From NCBI GenBank assembly GCA_021613335.1, contig JAJTWR010000311.1:1056001-1120000 (forward strand): a DNA stretch of 64,000 nt, read 5' to 3'. The position numbers and the translations under genes are program-made. Positions within the stretch are counted from its first letter, which is position 1. Each line of letters opens with the position of its first letter. Below are positions 11,506 through 25,361 of the stretch, piece after piece. The notes below the pieces were generated by a model. That model made no database searches. It was not told the origin of the DNA and was given only the letters and a program-made list of their open reading frames with translations. Source of the DNA: Whitmania pigra. Taxonomy: Eukaryota; Annelida; Clitellata; Hirudinida; Haemopidae.

Positions 11506-12960
11506 AATAGCCCATGCGAGTGCAGGCTATGTGGTCTTATTTGCATGCTATGTGAAAATTTTAGTCAAAACGAAAAGATCGAAACAAAGCATAAACCTGA
11601 GAATTCTGTTTCAAAAGAATAGTAGCGTCACTAGGGCTTTATCTTCGGGAAACTTATGGCATCACCCCTCAAGACTTCCGATATAAACGATAAGTTAGTT
11701 TGCGGAATCCACAAATCTCATAAGCAAAAAATAATGTTAAAATCATATGTGATCATGAAATATAAACATTTGGTGTCACCCTTATTTAGGAATTGGCCTA
11801 GAACATTGGAACCAACGGCACATTTAGGGGAGCACAACTACTAAAATTAGGATGATATACTGTACTGGCCTTATCGCCAGAATCTTAACACAAAGAATAA
11901 TTTGATGCTAAGATGATATCGCAATTGTAACAAATAAAGCTATGTGAAGCACTTAGAAAAAAAAGTTTGGTATTTTTTATTATATTATATTATATATTAT
12001 TGCATATAAGGCAGCAGCCTCGAACTTAGGGGGTCAAGGATTTCCACCAAAGAAAGATTGTAATAATCGAAATCGCGCTATTGCCTACGGACCATAAAGC
12101 TATATAAGAATTTGTAATTGGAGGATGTTAACGAAGAGCCAAGGATGCATTTCCTTCTTTCGGACACAGAGTATACCGTCTCCCTGACCGCTTGCGTTTG
12201 ACACACCAGCGAATGATGCAGTGCAAAAGCGATCGGGAATAGCCAAGTTTGTTGCAACGCACCTGTGAATACTGTCAGCCTTTGTGGACTCAAGAGATCT
12301 AAAGACATCCCAATGACATGGCTTTTTTTTTTATCCAGAAATAGAATGCAGATGCTAACTTTTTTAAATCATCGCATTCATCCACCATAATTGCAACGTT
12401 TGACAAGGTAACTGTTCTATTCTGTCGAATGGCCTTCATCTGTGGTCATTCAGAATATCTGTTAAACTTGTTTTGGATAAGTATGACCTATTTTGATGAA
12501 GCTGCCTTGCAGGGTCGGGTTAACGTAGGTGGAGGACAAAGAAATACCTTACATGCTAAAAAAAAAGATTTTCTGGAGGGTTTGTAGGGGCCCTTGTAGA
12601 GGATGGCGACATAAGATTCCCGCACCAGGAGACATCGGCGACTTAGTGACCTTTAAATCTTCTTTCAAGGCTTTTTGAATAATTTTAATTCTTCTTGTCT
12701 TAAAAATGACGTAACGCAAAACATTGTACGATAAACAGGGTCGCTATTTGAACTTTTTCCAGATGGGGAAAGCAATTAGTGACCTTTTTCGCTTCTCCAC
12801 ACCATCCCTTCCCAAGAACAAGAAGTCGAGAAGACTACAAGAGACTTGTTTATGATGATGATAAAACAACGAAACATGTCCTAAAAAGTTTCACACTCTC
12901 AAAAGACCAGAAGGCTTCGACAGAAAGTCAACCACAATAAAAAAACACATCCCTGAAATT

Positions 12961-14590
12961 CTACTCCGGTCGTATTCCTGTTCCGTAATTGGCTCCCCCT
13001 GCTTTCCTTAAGGCCTCCTTCAAGTTGTCTTCTTCCAGTTCTTCCGCTTCGTGAGCTTGCACTTCAATGGCCACATTCTGAAAGAAGCAGTTAATCGGAA
13101 ATTATAAATGCGCAGGTCCTTGAATGTCTTGCAATTATAAATAAATTATTAATGTCGCTAAAGTGCAATGAATTGCATTCATTGGCCCGTTGTAGATTTA
13201 ATAAACTCATGTGAATCGATGATAAGCATTTAAATGCATCACTTGAGACATGAATAATTAACACGAGGATATATGCAAAGACAAGTAGGGTCTGGTTAGC
13301 AGTGCTTCTATTTAAAGCTTAAAGTTTCAAGAAAAATCATGATGTTTCAATACAAAAGACCCGTTTGTGATTTAGAAAAGTATGAGTCACTTCTATTCAT
13401 GTCATTTCATATCAAATCATGTTTACTGGATTTAATGAATGGATCGTTTCGAATTTACGCATTCTAAGTTCCACCTCCTCTCTATTTCAGTCGTTCTCTC
13501 ACCTCATTATGTTCCATCTTCTCCAGCGAGAAAGTAAACATAATATGAACAACGGCTGACATAACTGACATAATTTACGGCACATTCTTCACCCATTTGG
13601 TATCAACTTAGCATATTTGGGCGAGTCTGAACATATGACCGAAAATTGTCAAGATGGTGAGAACATTTTAAGCTGGCTGCAGGCCTACCAGTAATTTGAT
13701 GTCGGTCTTTGATGATGGTGATAATGATGACAACAGTACATTTTATTTCGTGAGCAGGCGCGCAAACATGAACGTAAAATTTTTAGCACCAGTTAGCACG
13801 ACCTTCCAAGACATTTAAATTAAATTTAACATTTTAAGATTCATAACTCTTAAAACATTTAGACCAAAACATAATTGGCAAGAGTCGAAGATTTTGTGCT
13901 TTAATACAAAATGATGTTTTGTTACTAAAAATTTAACTTTTTTCGTTTTTTCAAAAAAAAAAAAATAATAAAAATAAAAATAATTAGGTCATAGGAGACC
14001 CGCTTAGTCGCTCAAAAGCACTTAAGAAAGCCCACCTGTATCACTGATTTGACTACAGCCTTGTCTGTGCTCATTTTGGCTCTTTTTATGGCACTGACGT
14101 TGTTGCCGACCCAGGAAATGAGGACAAATTTTGTTCTTCTACTCAATTCATCGCCTGTGTTGACCCTCACAAAGCCATATAGCCTGACGTCATCTGCTCA
14201 GAATAAATAAGTGGTTGCAAACAATAACCAGCTCAGAACAAGACGAAACATGAATATGTTAATGAGCTAATAAATCGCCAAATGCGCTCAATTACAAATT
14301 GATTTAATAAATAACATTCTAAAGCTTAACCTGTGAATTTCTCTTTGAATTCTTCGTAATCAATCCCCGTTGAGTCGAGGACGATATTTTTGTCATCATA
14401 GGCGAGAATAGCCCTATTTCACAATTAGTTAGTTCCATTAACTAGTCGATAAAACCTAACCATCTAAGTGTAACATTATGTAATCTTACCGCTAATCATA
14501 GAGACCAACTTACCAGGAAGTTTCAGTGGCATCATTCCTTACATCTTCGTAGGCCTCATAAACAGCAGATTTATCGATTGTTGATGTCAT
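12961..14590 (-). CDS. COTL1: coactosin-like protein (ADF-homology actin-binding protein)
   Basis: Exons 14590-14514, 14413-14331, 14193-14036 and 13077-12961 give 435 nt, 144 aa (human 142). The single ADF-H domain starts MTSTIDKSAVYEAYEDVRND. Family landmarks follow in order: DDVRLYGFVRVNTGDE, RRTKFVLISWVGNNVS, KRAKMSTDKAVVKSVIQN and a C-terminal LRKAGGANY. KRAKMSTDK carries the basic residues used for F-actin contact in this family. Coactosin-like proteins bind filament sides and do not sever them; the vertebrate form also chaperones 5-lipoxygenase, which cannot be assumed here. All introns are GT-AG and phases agree. The start ATG is the only one giving the family N-terminus. The gene diverges from WDR5 with about 1.08 kb between start codons. 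Confidence 0.96.
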
Positions 14591-15666
14591 GTTAAGACGT
14601 TAATCGGATTACCTAAGGTAGCAAAATAAATTTATATTCTCAGATGCCAAATATAATTTTGTTTTAATCAAAATGTAAAAACAAAGCAAACAACATATCC
14701 ACAAAATAAGAATCCAAATCGCACCTAATAATACGATTTCGTCTGAGATCGAAGCGACCCTTTTATAGCTACCACAATCAGATCACTGGGTACTCCCACA
14801 AGTTAGTCATATGCACACGTACCAGGCTTTAGTCTCCAGGATCCTTTACAATGACACCACATTTACACACATCCATTCAGAGCCATATATGGCAACGATA
14901 ACAATAAAGCTTTTTCAGCTTAGGACAGCCCACAACCATACTATTGGACGCCGTTTATTCTTTGAAGCATCACGATATGCAAGAATATTGATCCACTCGA
15001 AGCCGTTTTGCGCCAATTATTTAGTTATTTTGCAAAGATTAATTATTGCTAAAATAAAATAAATAATAAACATTAATTAGTAGACAAAATTATATGCGTT
15101 TCGTGCATGTGTGTTTTACTAGGTATCACGGTTTTTATTGCAAAATAACGCTTTTATTTTACCATATTTTATACAATTAAGTTTAATTACAGTTCATAGC
15201 ATTAATAAATCTATTAAATGAAAATTTAAATTCGTACGGTCTTTTCACGCTGGTTTGTTATTATATTTATGCATTTCAATATTGTGGAGATTCGGGATTC
15301 GGACAGGCTTTGCGGATTTCGCGCTTAACTTCAAGGATTTATATTCGTAAACATTGTTGGTTTTTATGTTCTGTTCTGTTGTAGCTTTAATTTTTTTTTA
15401 TTTAAAAGTTAAAATTAGCTCTCTACAAGTCCATAATGTGTTTGGGAAATGTCGTGCAAATTCGAATCTTCAAAACAACGCTAAGCCATGATTTTAGCAA
15501 ATACTCGGTTGAATCGACATATATTTTTACATTTTAATTGTATTAATTAATAATTCAGTCTTTTGTTTTTGTTTAACAACTATTCAAACTGATTGATTTG
15601 TGTAAAATCTCCACACTAGACTGCCTTCATATGCGCTTGAATGCGTTTTTCCAGAGACAGTCTGAT
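14591..15666. promoter_or_regulatory. shared upstream region of COTL1 (-) and WDR5 (+)
   Basis: The two genes are transcribed away from each other from this roughly 1.08-kb AT-rich interval, so it must hold both promoters and 5' untranslated regions. No TATA or CpG-rich core stands out. The frame at 14811-15062 (+) has no recognisable domain. An in-frame upstream ATG at 15598 could extend WDR5 by 23 residues. Confidence 0.5.
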
Positions 15667-19104
<3,438 letters not shown>

Positions 19105-20532
19105 AAACTTGTGAAAGGATACAACCACAAACATTTAATCATTTTGTTTATTTTTAAAAATGTGAACTGATTCTTGATCCTGTTTTTGAAGCTTGTATCA
19201 ATGTTTTGTGGCAGATAGTTTTGTAATCAACATGGAATATAAAGACTATTGCAATCACATATACAAAAGGTCTATTTCATGTTGTGGTGTGATATGTGAA
19301 TTTTTTTTGTTTTTCCGACTGGAAGGATGGGTCTCGGCAATTAGGTGTTGAGTATGGTTGTCATTGGCAACTTCTCTGGTTTTTTGTTCTTCACAAATCA
19401 CCTTTGAAATGGCTGCTTTTATTATGTCTGTATCATCACCATCTAGATTTACCTTAGGTAACTGGGGAAATGAATGGCAAATGCTGAGTATGACCTTTCC
19501 ACTGATTCTGGTAAAGGATTCTGCAAACTTGAGATGAATCTACTCTGCTTTTTAGACTAGCTTTTTATTTCTTTGTAAACTATTCTCTGGCCACAATACA
19601 TTTGTTTAGACTAGCTTGGAGATATCATGCCAACCATTATTAAAAATGAGATCATCGCATCTTAATGTAAATTCTTGGTCCTAGTCCCATATAAATTCTT
19701 ATAAGACCAATCCTGAGAACCTCTTACTCCCTGTTTTGCGTTTGTATTTTTGAATGCCTTATCTGATAACATGTGAAGGGACTTAACCAATACACCATTT
19801 ATATAGCGCCCCTACCTGGGGTAGCACCTTGGCAGACCGGGCTGGGTTGCAAACGCGACACATAACGACTGTTATTATTACAGGAACGCTTCCCATTCGG
19901 CCAACCTGTACGCCAAACCTGTCGGCTCTACCAATTTGGGGACTTTTCCACACTTTGTCTATGCCCTGCGGTCTAACTATTTATTTGTTTCTAAATTATA
20001 ACCGCTAAGTTTCATTTCTGGATGGCGTCTCGAACTTAAATTGAGATCTTCGCTCGGTGTCTGAGGCTGCTAATCCGCGGGGCCACCCTCACGGATACCA
20101 ATAGTTTCACAGAAGGTGAGTCGGCAGCTGCACTTAATTTATTAATTCACGAAATAATGTACTTACAGCAGATGATTAAATCCATTTGAAACAACTTTAC
20201 TAAACATAATAACACAATTTCGAATGGTGTGAATATGAACGAGCGGTCGGAAATGTTTGTAAAGTTAATATTATTATTTAAATTACAAATAAATAGACAA
20301 AAAATTTATAAATATTTTTTTTATTTCTATTCACAACAATTTAATATTAGTAGTTCTGAAATTTTAAGTCAAGATAGACTGTAATCTGCTCAATTTTTAA
20401 CTAATAGAAAAAATATTTGACTTTATTGCAACACATAAATGTCTAAATTATTTATATATAAAAACATCTGAAACCTACTTCTTTCATCTCAGTTATCAAC
20501 ATTTCTTTAGTCGTGTTTATCTCTGAGCGAAG
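19105..20532. other. intergenic between WDR5 and ATP5MG
   Basis: Contains the WDR5 3' untranslated region (an AATATAAAG motif near 19233 may serve polyadenylation), a SINE-like repeat at about 19750-20100, and AT-rich sequence up to the ATP5MG start. No conserved coding exon seen. Confidence 0.55.
19750..20100. mobile_element. decayed SINE-like dispersed repeat
   Basis: Shares two ordered blocks with 41915-42060: a GAATGCCTTAT...ACATG block and, about 110-130 bp later, GGGCTGGGTTGC followed by CGACA and TAACGACTGTT. The first block also occurs at 28435. The far end (20022-20094), read on the minus strand, has a weak tRNA-like look (GATTAGCAGCC, later AGTTCGAGACGCC, similar to Pol III A and B boxes). 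Family membership is inferred from these matches only. Confidence 0.45.
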
Positions 20533-21146
20533 ATGGCATCCGCCGTTAGAAAGGTCTCTAATCTTGTGCCATTCCTAATTAAAGGTATTTTCAGAAGTTT
20601 GCAACTGGTTTTTATGTAAAGTTTGTGTTCATTTGTTTTCGTAATAATGTCAATTTTTGTTTGAGTGTATGCGCCGTTTGACCTTCATACCTGTCCTTAC
20701 ATTTTATTTGCTTTTTGAGTCTAATGATTTTAACGTACAAATGGATATTTAATTGAAAGACACTGCTTTAAAACAAATAATACGTTATGTAGGCGTCCAG
20801 GAACAAGCAATCCCAGGACTGCGCACTGCTTGGAAGTATGCCAAGGTTGAGATGAAACCCCCCACCCCTGGTGAATGGCCTCAGATCGCGAAAGGATTTG
20901 AAAATATATTTTCTGCAGTTCGGTCAAGGAAGTGGAAGCAGCTCACAGTTAAGGTTGGATCTAAGTTTGAAAAAAATAAGAATGAATCTTATTTTCATTC
21001 TTTCACTAACACTTTAGGAGGCTTTCATCAGTGCAGTGATTACGACTGAAGTTGCATGCTGGTTTTTCATAGGAGAGTGCATTGGCAAGGGATCTATAAT
21101 TGGTTACCAAGTTGAGGGAGCCACCTCTTTTGCAGGTCATATGTAA
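20533..21146 (+). CDS. ATP5MG: ATP synthase membrane subunit g, mitochondrial
   Basis: Exons 20533-20584, 20793-20953 and 21018-21146 give 342 nt, 113 aa (human 103). The protein starts MASAVRKVSNLVPFLIKG, continues PGLRTAWKYAKVEMKPPTPG, then VRSRKWKQLTVKEA, and has a single C-terminal membrane segment around AVITTEVACWFFIGECIGKGSIIGY containing the family G-x3-G helix-packing pattern (GECIG). Subunit g sits in the inner-membrane Fo part with subunits e and f and supports dimerisation of the F1Fo synthase and crista shape. All introns are GT-AG and phases agree. Confidence 0.96.
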
Positions 21147-21165
21147 GAATATTGAGGAACTTTCG

Positions 21166-21171
21166 AATAAA
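21166..21171 (+). terminator. polyadenylation signal AATAAA of ATP5MG
   Basis: Canonical AATAAA 20 nt after the ATP5MG stop codon, giving a very short 3' untranslated region. Confidence 0.6.
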
Positions 21172-23017
21172 AGATAATCAAACAGATTAATTGTTATTTC
21201 CTGAATGAGATAACACAAAAAACCATTTCATAAATTCCTTGACGTTCATTCTAACTTTCTCCTTGTCTGCTCCTTGGGATATTGCTAAACTTTGGTGTTT
21301 CCTGTCATGTTTTGAATGACTTCGCCTGTGCATCGGCCAGCACTTTTCAGAACCAATTGGCTCCGTCTCTGGTGATGCCTAAGAATTCTGCACTAAAACA
21401 ACAGATTTCACACCTCAGCCATCTTTATTTTTTGCAAAACATTTAGAGTAATTCACCATGTCATAAAACAGCCTCACATTCAGTTGATATTGGCCATTTT
21501 TTGAAAAATAAATGCTTGACTAAATTGGTCCAAAAGTACGTCATGGGAAACGTTTCTGTAAGTTCTTATCGCAGGCAGTTCAGTTTTTTTTCCAAGTTTT
21601 TAGCACTCCTGTTGATAACCTTTCAGAGCTGAATATGATGCCTGAGTACTGTACACTTGCCAACCTCCGTACCACAAATTGGGGTTACTGTACGAAGTAA
21701 CTCTGTGGATTGAGGTACCACATCAACTATTCCGAGCGATAAAATAATTTTGTTGTTAAGACTTATAATGGATCGTGAAAGTAATTTGTCATCAATAAAA
21801 GTTAGCTAGACCTTAATCTATGAGGCAACACGAATAAATTCACGAACACACTGGTGGAAGAATATTGTGATGAACATGATGGCTCCATCAGCACATTAAC
21901 ACACATCATGTTCTGATTAAACATTTGGTTGATTTGAAAAGCTAAATATGTCTCAAATTGAAAAAAACAAACTGATTCAGGTTGCGAGGTCAACATCCAA
22001 CCACATATCCTGTCGACAGAACATCAACAAATGCAATATTATAAAAAAAGGCAAATACAATAATGATGGAGCAGACAGTTTTTTTTACATGGAAAAGGTA
22101 CACGATTGTGGCAAAATTGAGAATAGCTACGAATGTCCGTATTGGCCAATGATGCACACTTTCAACTTTGAACTTGTGGAATTCACACGATCAATAATTT
22201 TATTCAGAGATGGCCAGCTGTCGAAGGAACTCTTAATTATTAAGGTCACATCATTGGCATGAGTATGTGTCACACTAAAGCACATCAGGGTTTCAGCATC
22301 AGTCAGAGATGTCCAAATTAGGGTTTTGTGAGCAGAAGGAACAGACAATTGTTACATATATCCATCTGGATTTTCAGCAAATCCTGAGTAGCAGCCTCTC
22401 ATCCAGCAATGGTCACGAATAAAAAATGCAGCACTTTTTTCATAAGAAATTTCGCCTAAAAATAGAATCAATGTTGGATGGAAGAGCTCGCACATCGTCA
22501 GCAAAAGAAAAGTCTTGGAGTGCAGAGTCCCCTTGAACAGTTTTGGAAATAACAGTTAAGCAATGAATACAGAGACCATGCACAATACTAAAAACACTAA
22601 TATCAGTCAAGAAATTAGCAGACATTCAAAATACTCACACAACTACTGATTACAAGAGTTTAAGTACTAGAATGCCATATGAATGCCACACGACCAGTTC
22701 ATACCTCCAGCACAAAACATGATCAAAATAAAAATATAATAGAAAAATGCCTTATTTAACAAACCACAATAATAAAAAAAGCATTAAAGCAGTTTTAATG
22801 ATAGTGAAATGCAATCTTTGCAATGCATTCTGTCATTTAAACCCGTTTCCTGAGTGAGCTAGAATTAATTCCTTTCAAACTTCTTCTAACTATCATCATC
22901 ACCATCATTCAAGAACATAAAAAATCCTTCGAATATTTTTGACTCTACTGCAGTTGCAAACAGAAAACATTTGACAATCATTCTTGATGATTTGCTGGAA
23001 CTTTGAGTGGTGGCAAC
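21172..23017. other. intergenic with unresolved open stretches
   Basis: Lies between the convergent genes ATP5MG and ABHD17. On the minus strand, 22127-22348 reads TDAETLMCFSVTHTHANDV and then SSKLKVCIIGQYG, with a distant look of an N-terminal asparagine amidohydrolase core. An upstream stretch (about 22350-22450) is in the same frame but is interrupted by TAA. 22440-22625 is another open stretch. None makes a complete gene model. The plus-strand frame 21948-22262 is low-complexity. Confidence 0.35.
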
Positions 23018-24217
23018 TCAACTTATGGCAAGGTCCAAGTTGATGAATTTCTCGAGCCGGTCGATGTACTGAGGAAAAATTTCTATGTCATTGTGACCTG
23101 CTCCATCAACCCAAAGTGGATCGGCTGCCCTCGGACACCTTTGTTGGATCAGTTGGCCGTGGGAGAAATCAACGACCTCGTCCTCGGTCCCATGAATAAC
23201 AAGAACTAAGGAAGTGATCTTTGGCACCTTGTCAATGCTGCATTGATAAATCATTGATAAATATTTAAAAAAATTGAGAACAATGCAAATGTCAAGTTGC
23301 ACGTTAGAGTAATAACATTCATCAAGAGGTCAACTGTTAGAATAATAACATTCATCAACAGGTCAACCAAACAACCTTGGAAAAGCATCAAAGCACCATG
23401 TCCTCTTGGTATCTGGGAAGGCCAGTCTGAGTCCTGAAGTTAATGGAGAGTGAAGAATAACTCCACCAACCTCATATCTTGAAGCCAGATCAATTGTTGG
23501 AACCGTGCCTATACTTTGACCATAAAGGATTATATTTTGAGGACACAAGCCATATCTAAAAACAAATAAATATGCATTCAAGCCAATGTAAGACCCGACG
23601 TTTTAGTGAAATAAAGATATTCTAATAAGCATTTATTAAGTAAAAGTCTCATCACTCACCTTTTATTCAAACATTGCCAAGCTGCTTCAATGTCAGAATA
23701 GAGGTGTCTCTCTGAAGGTGAACCAGAGCTGCAACCATAACCTGTGTAGTCGTAAGCCATGACGTTGCATCTCAATCGAGACCCCAATCCCACAAGAAAA
23801 CTAGTCATCTGTCCATATTCATGATAATGGAATTAACAGGAAATTAAAAATATTAGGCAACATTTCAACACCACCCACTTGGCCAATGTCGACTGCATTA
23901 CCATGACTAAATAAAATGGTGTATTTGGCATCAGGAACACAGTGAATAAAAATAGCAGCCAGCATCTGTTGCCTGCTAGTCCTTAGCATCAAAGCTTCAA
24001 TGCACTCCAGTTCCCTGTCACTGTATTGCCATTCTGCTTCTTCTCTAAGCAGGATCTTTTTCCTTCCTCCACCAGCTGAGTCATCCACAATGGCATAAGA
24101 AGCTTCCGGTGGTAGAAATGCTAACTTTGCTGCTATTTTCGAAGGACAAGGAGGACAGCAAAAAATGCCGCACAGACGTTTGACGGATTGCCATGTTACA
24201 TTTCCTCCTCCACTCAT
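23018..24217 (-). CDS. ABHD17: ABHD17-type alpha/beta hydrolase (depalmitoylase)
   Basis: Exons 24217-23879, 23808-23660, 23555-23376 and 23237-23018 give 888 nt, 295 aa (human A/B/C 288-329). The N-terminus carries the palmitoylated cysteine cluster [10 protein letters not shown] that anchors the family to membranes, followed by [13 protein letters not shown]. The hydrolase core includes [23 protein letters not shown], the nucleophile elbow GQSIG (Ser177), HGTEDEV (Asp242) and GAGHND (His271): a complete catalytic triad with the family's spacing. ABHD17 enzymes remove palmitate from substrates such as N-Ras and PSD-95 at the plasma membrane and endosomes. Introns are GT-AG. The start at 24217 is the first ATG of the frame. 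Which vertebrate paralogue it matches cannot be told; it is probably the single ancestral gene. Confidence 0.95.
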
Positions 24218-25214
24218 GACAAAATCGTGGCTGAATTTAGACAAAATGAGCTACAATTCTAATAATCATAAAACTATCTGATCATGATCAGGACGATGAA
24301 ATAATTACAGAGCCAGGAACAACTTCCGAAAATTTCTAATGGAATCTAAAGAATGATTCAATGTGAAGTTCGAAACAGGAAAACAATTATCATAAGCGAT
24401 CGACTGCTAGCATGCTCTCTTTACTCAATCGAATCTAAAATGTCCTCAAATTAAACGTACAAAACAAAAAAACTTTGGAATACAAATAGCAGTATTACTA
24501 CCAATTTTGAACGAAAACGCCCGAGTAACAAGCACTAATGGGTATAAATATAACAAAGCGCTTACCTTTAATTAATAGTAAATGTGATTGTTCTTTTTCA
24601 CATAAATTGCTAAATTAATTTTATTGTCAATATAATTTATAGTCACATTTAACATCCACTTAAATAAAATGAGCGAGAAAGGATGACTAATCTCTGCAAA
24701 TAATGAAACTATTATTAGTGGTTTTTTATGCAAAAAGTACTTCTAACACTTTATTTTATTTTTAAAATCAAAATAAAATTGTTTTCAAATAAAATTTCTG
24801 CAATGCATTCGCAATCGAACGCAATGTTTAAAATGAAATATTTCTAATCGCTAAAGCTTCGCTTTTCCGTTTTTTTGAGTTTGACTGTGATGCAAAATGT
24901 ACTGAGCCTCAGTACTTAAGTAGAAGCACCTCAAACATTTTCTTAAATAAAAGTGTAAGCATTTGTTGAAAATATACTCAAGTATATTCAAGGGTCGTCT
25001 ATTAATTGTGTTAACAATGTTAAGGCAATTTTGACCCTTTCCCTCCCCTCGACATCACTTCTAAAGATCTAAATTATGTCAAAAACTTTACAACCCACAA
25101 AAATTTTGTTATGATTATTTTGAAAATTAAGAAAATTATTTTTAAACTGAATATGCTTATCAGTTTTTTTCTAAAATCTTCCCACGGGAAAGTCCCACGT
25201 CAAATGTTTCTTTA
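24218..25214. other. intergenic upstream of ABHD17
   Basis: AT-rich, no recognised gene. Should hold the ABHD17 promoter and 5' untranslated region. Confidence 0.55.
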
Positions 25215-25215
25215 C

Positions 25216-25296
<81 letters not shown>

Positions 25297-25316
25297 TAAT
25301 AATAATAATAATAATA

Positions 25317-25361
<45 letters not shown>
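25215..25361. repeat. (AAT)n microsatellite, about 147 bp
   Basis: Nearly pure AAT triplets with a few one-base phase shifts (ATAAT interruptions). It directly abuts the 3' end of the minus-strand LINE fragment, so it probably grew from the element's simple-repeat tail or from a target site of that composition. Confidence 0.95.

Larger units (their letters stand above)
10851..12960. other. intergenic: CEP120 upstream region with MITE
   Basis: Between the CEP120 start codon and the coactosin stop, both on the minus strand. It holds the hAT-like element at 11270-11505. From about 11600 to 12700 there are short open frames with no recognisable domain, including 12078-12308 on the minus strand. 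A 30-codon frame starting MGKAIS at 12763 (+) directly follows a pyrimidine tract and CAG. No conserved gene recognised. Confidence 0.5.

Noticed and set aside
12078..12308. 76-residue minus-strand frame
   Set aside because: No domain, no splice continuity with coactosin, lies in repeat-like intergenic DNA.
20022..20094. A functional tRNA gene
   Set aside because: Only loose A- and B-box resemblance; the acceptor and anticodon stems do not pair. It fits a decayed SINE better.
21948..22262. 104-residue plus-strand frame
   Set aside because: Low-complexity, no domain, no splice context; the opposite strand is at least as coding-like.
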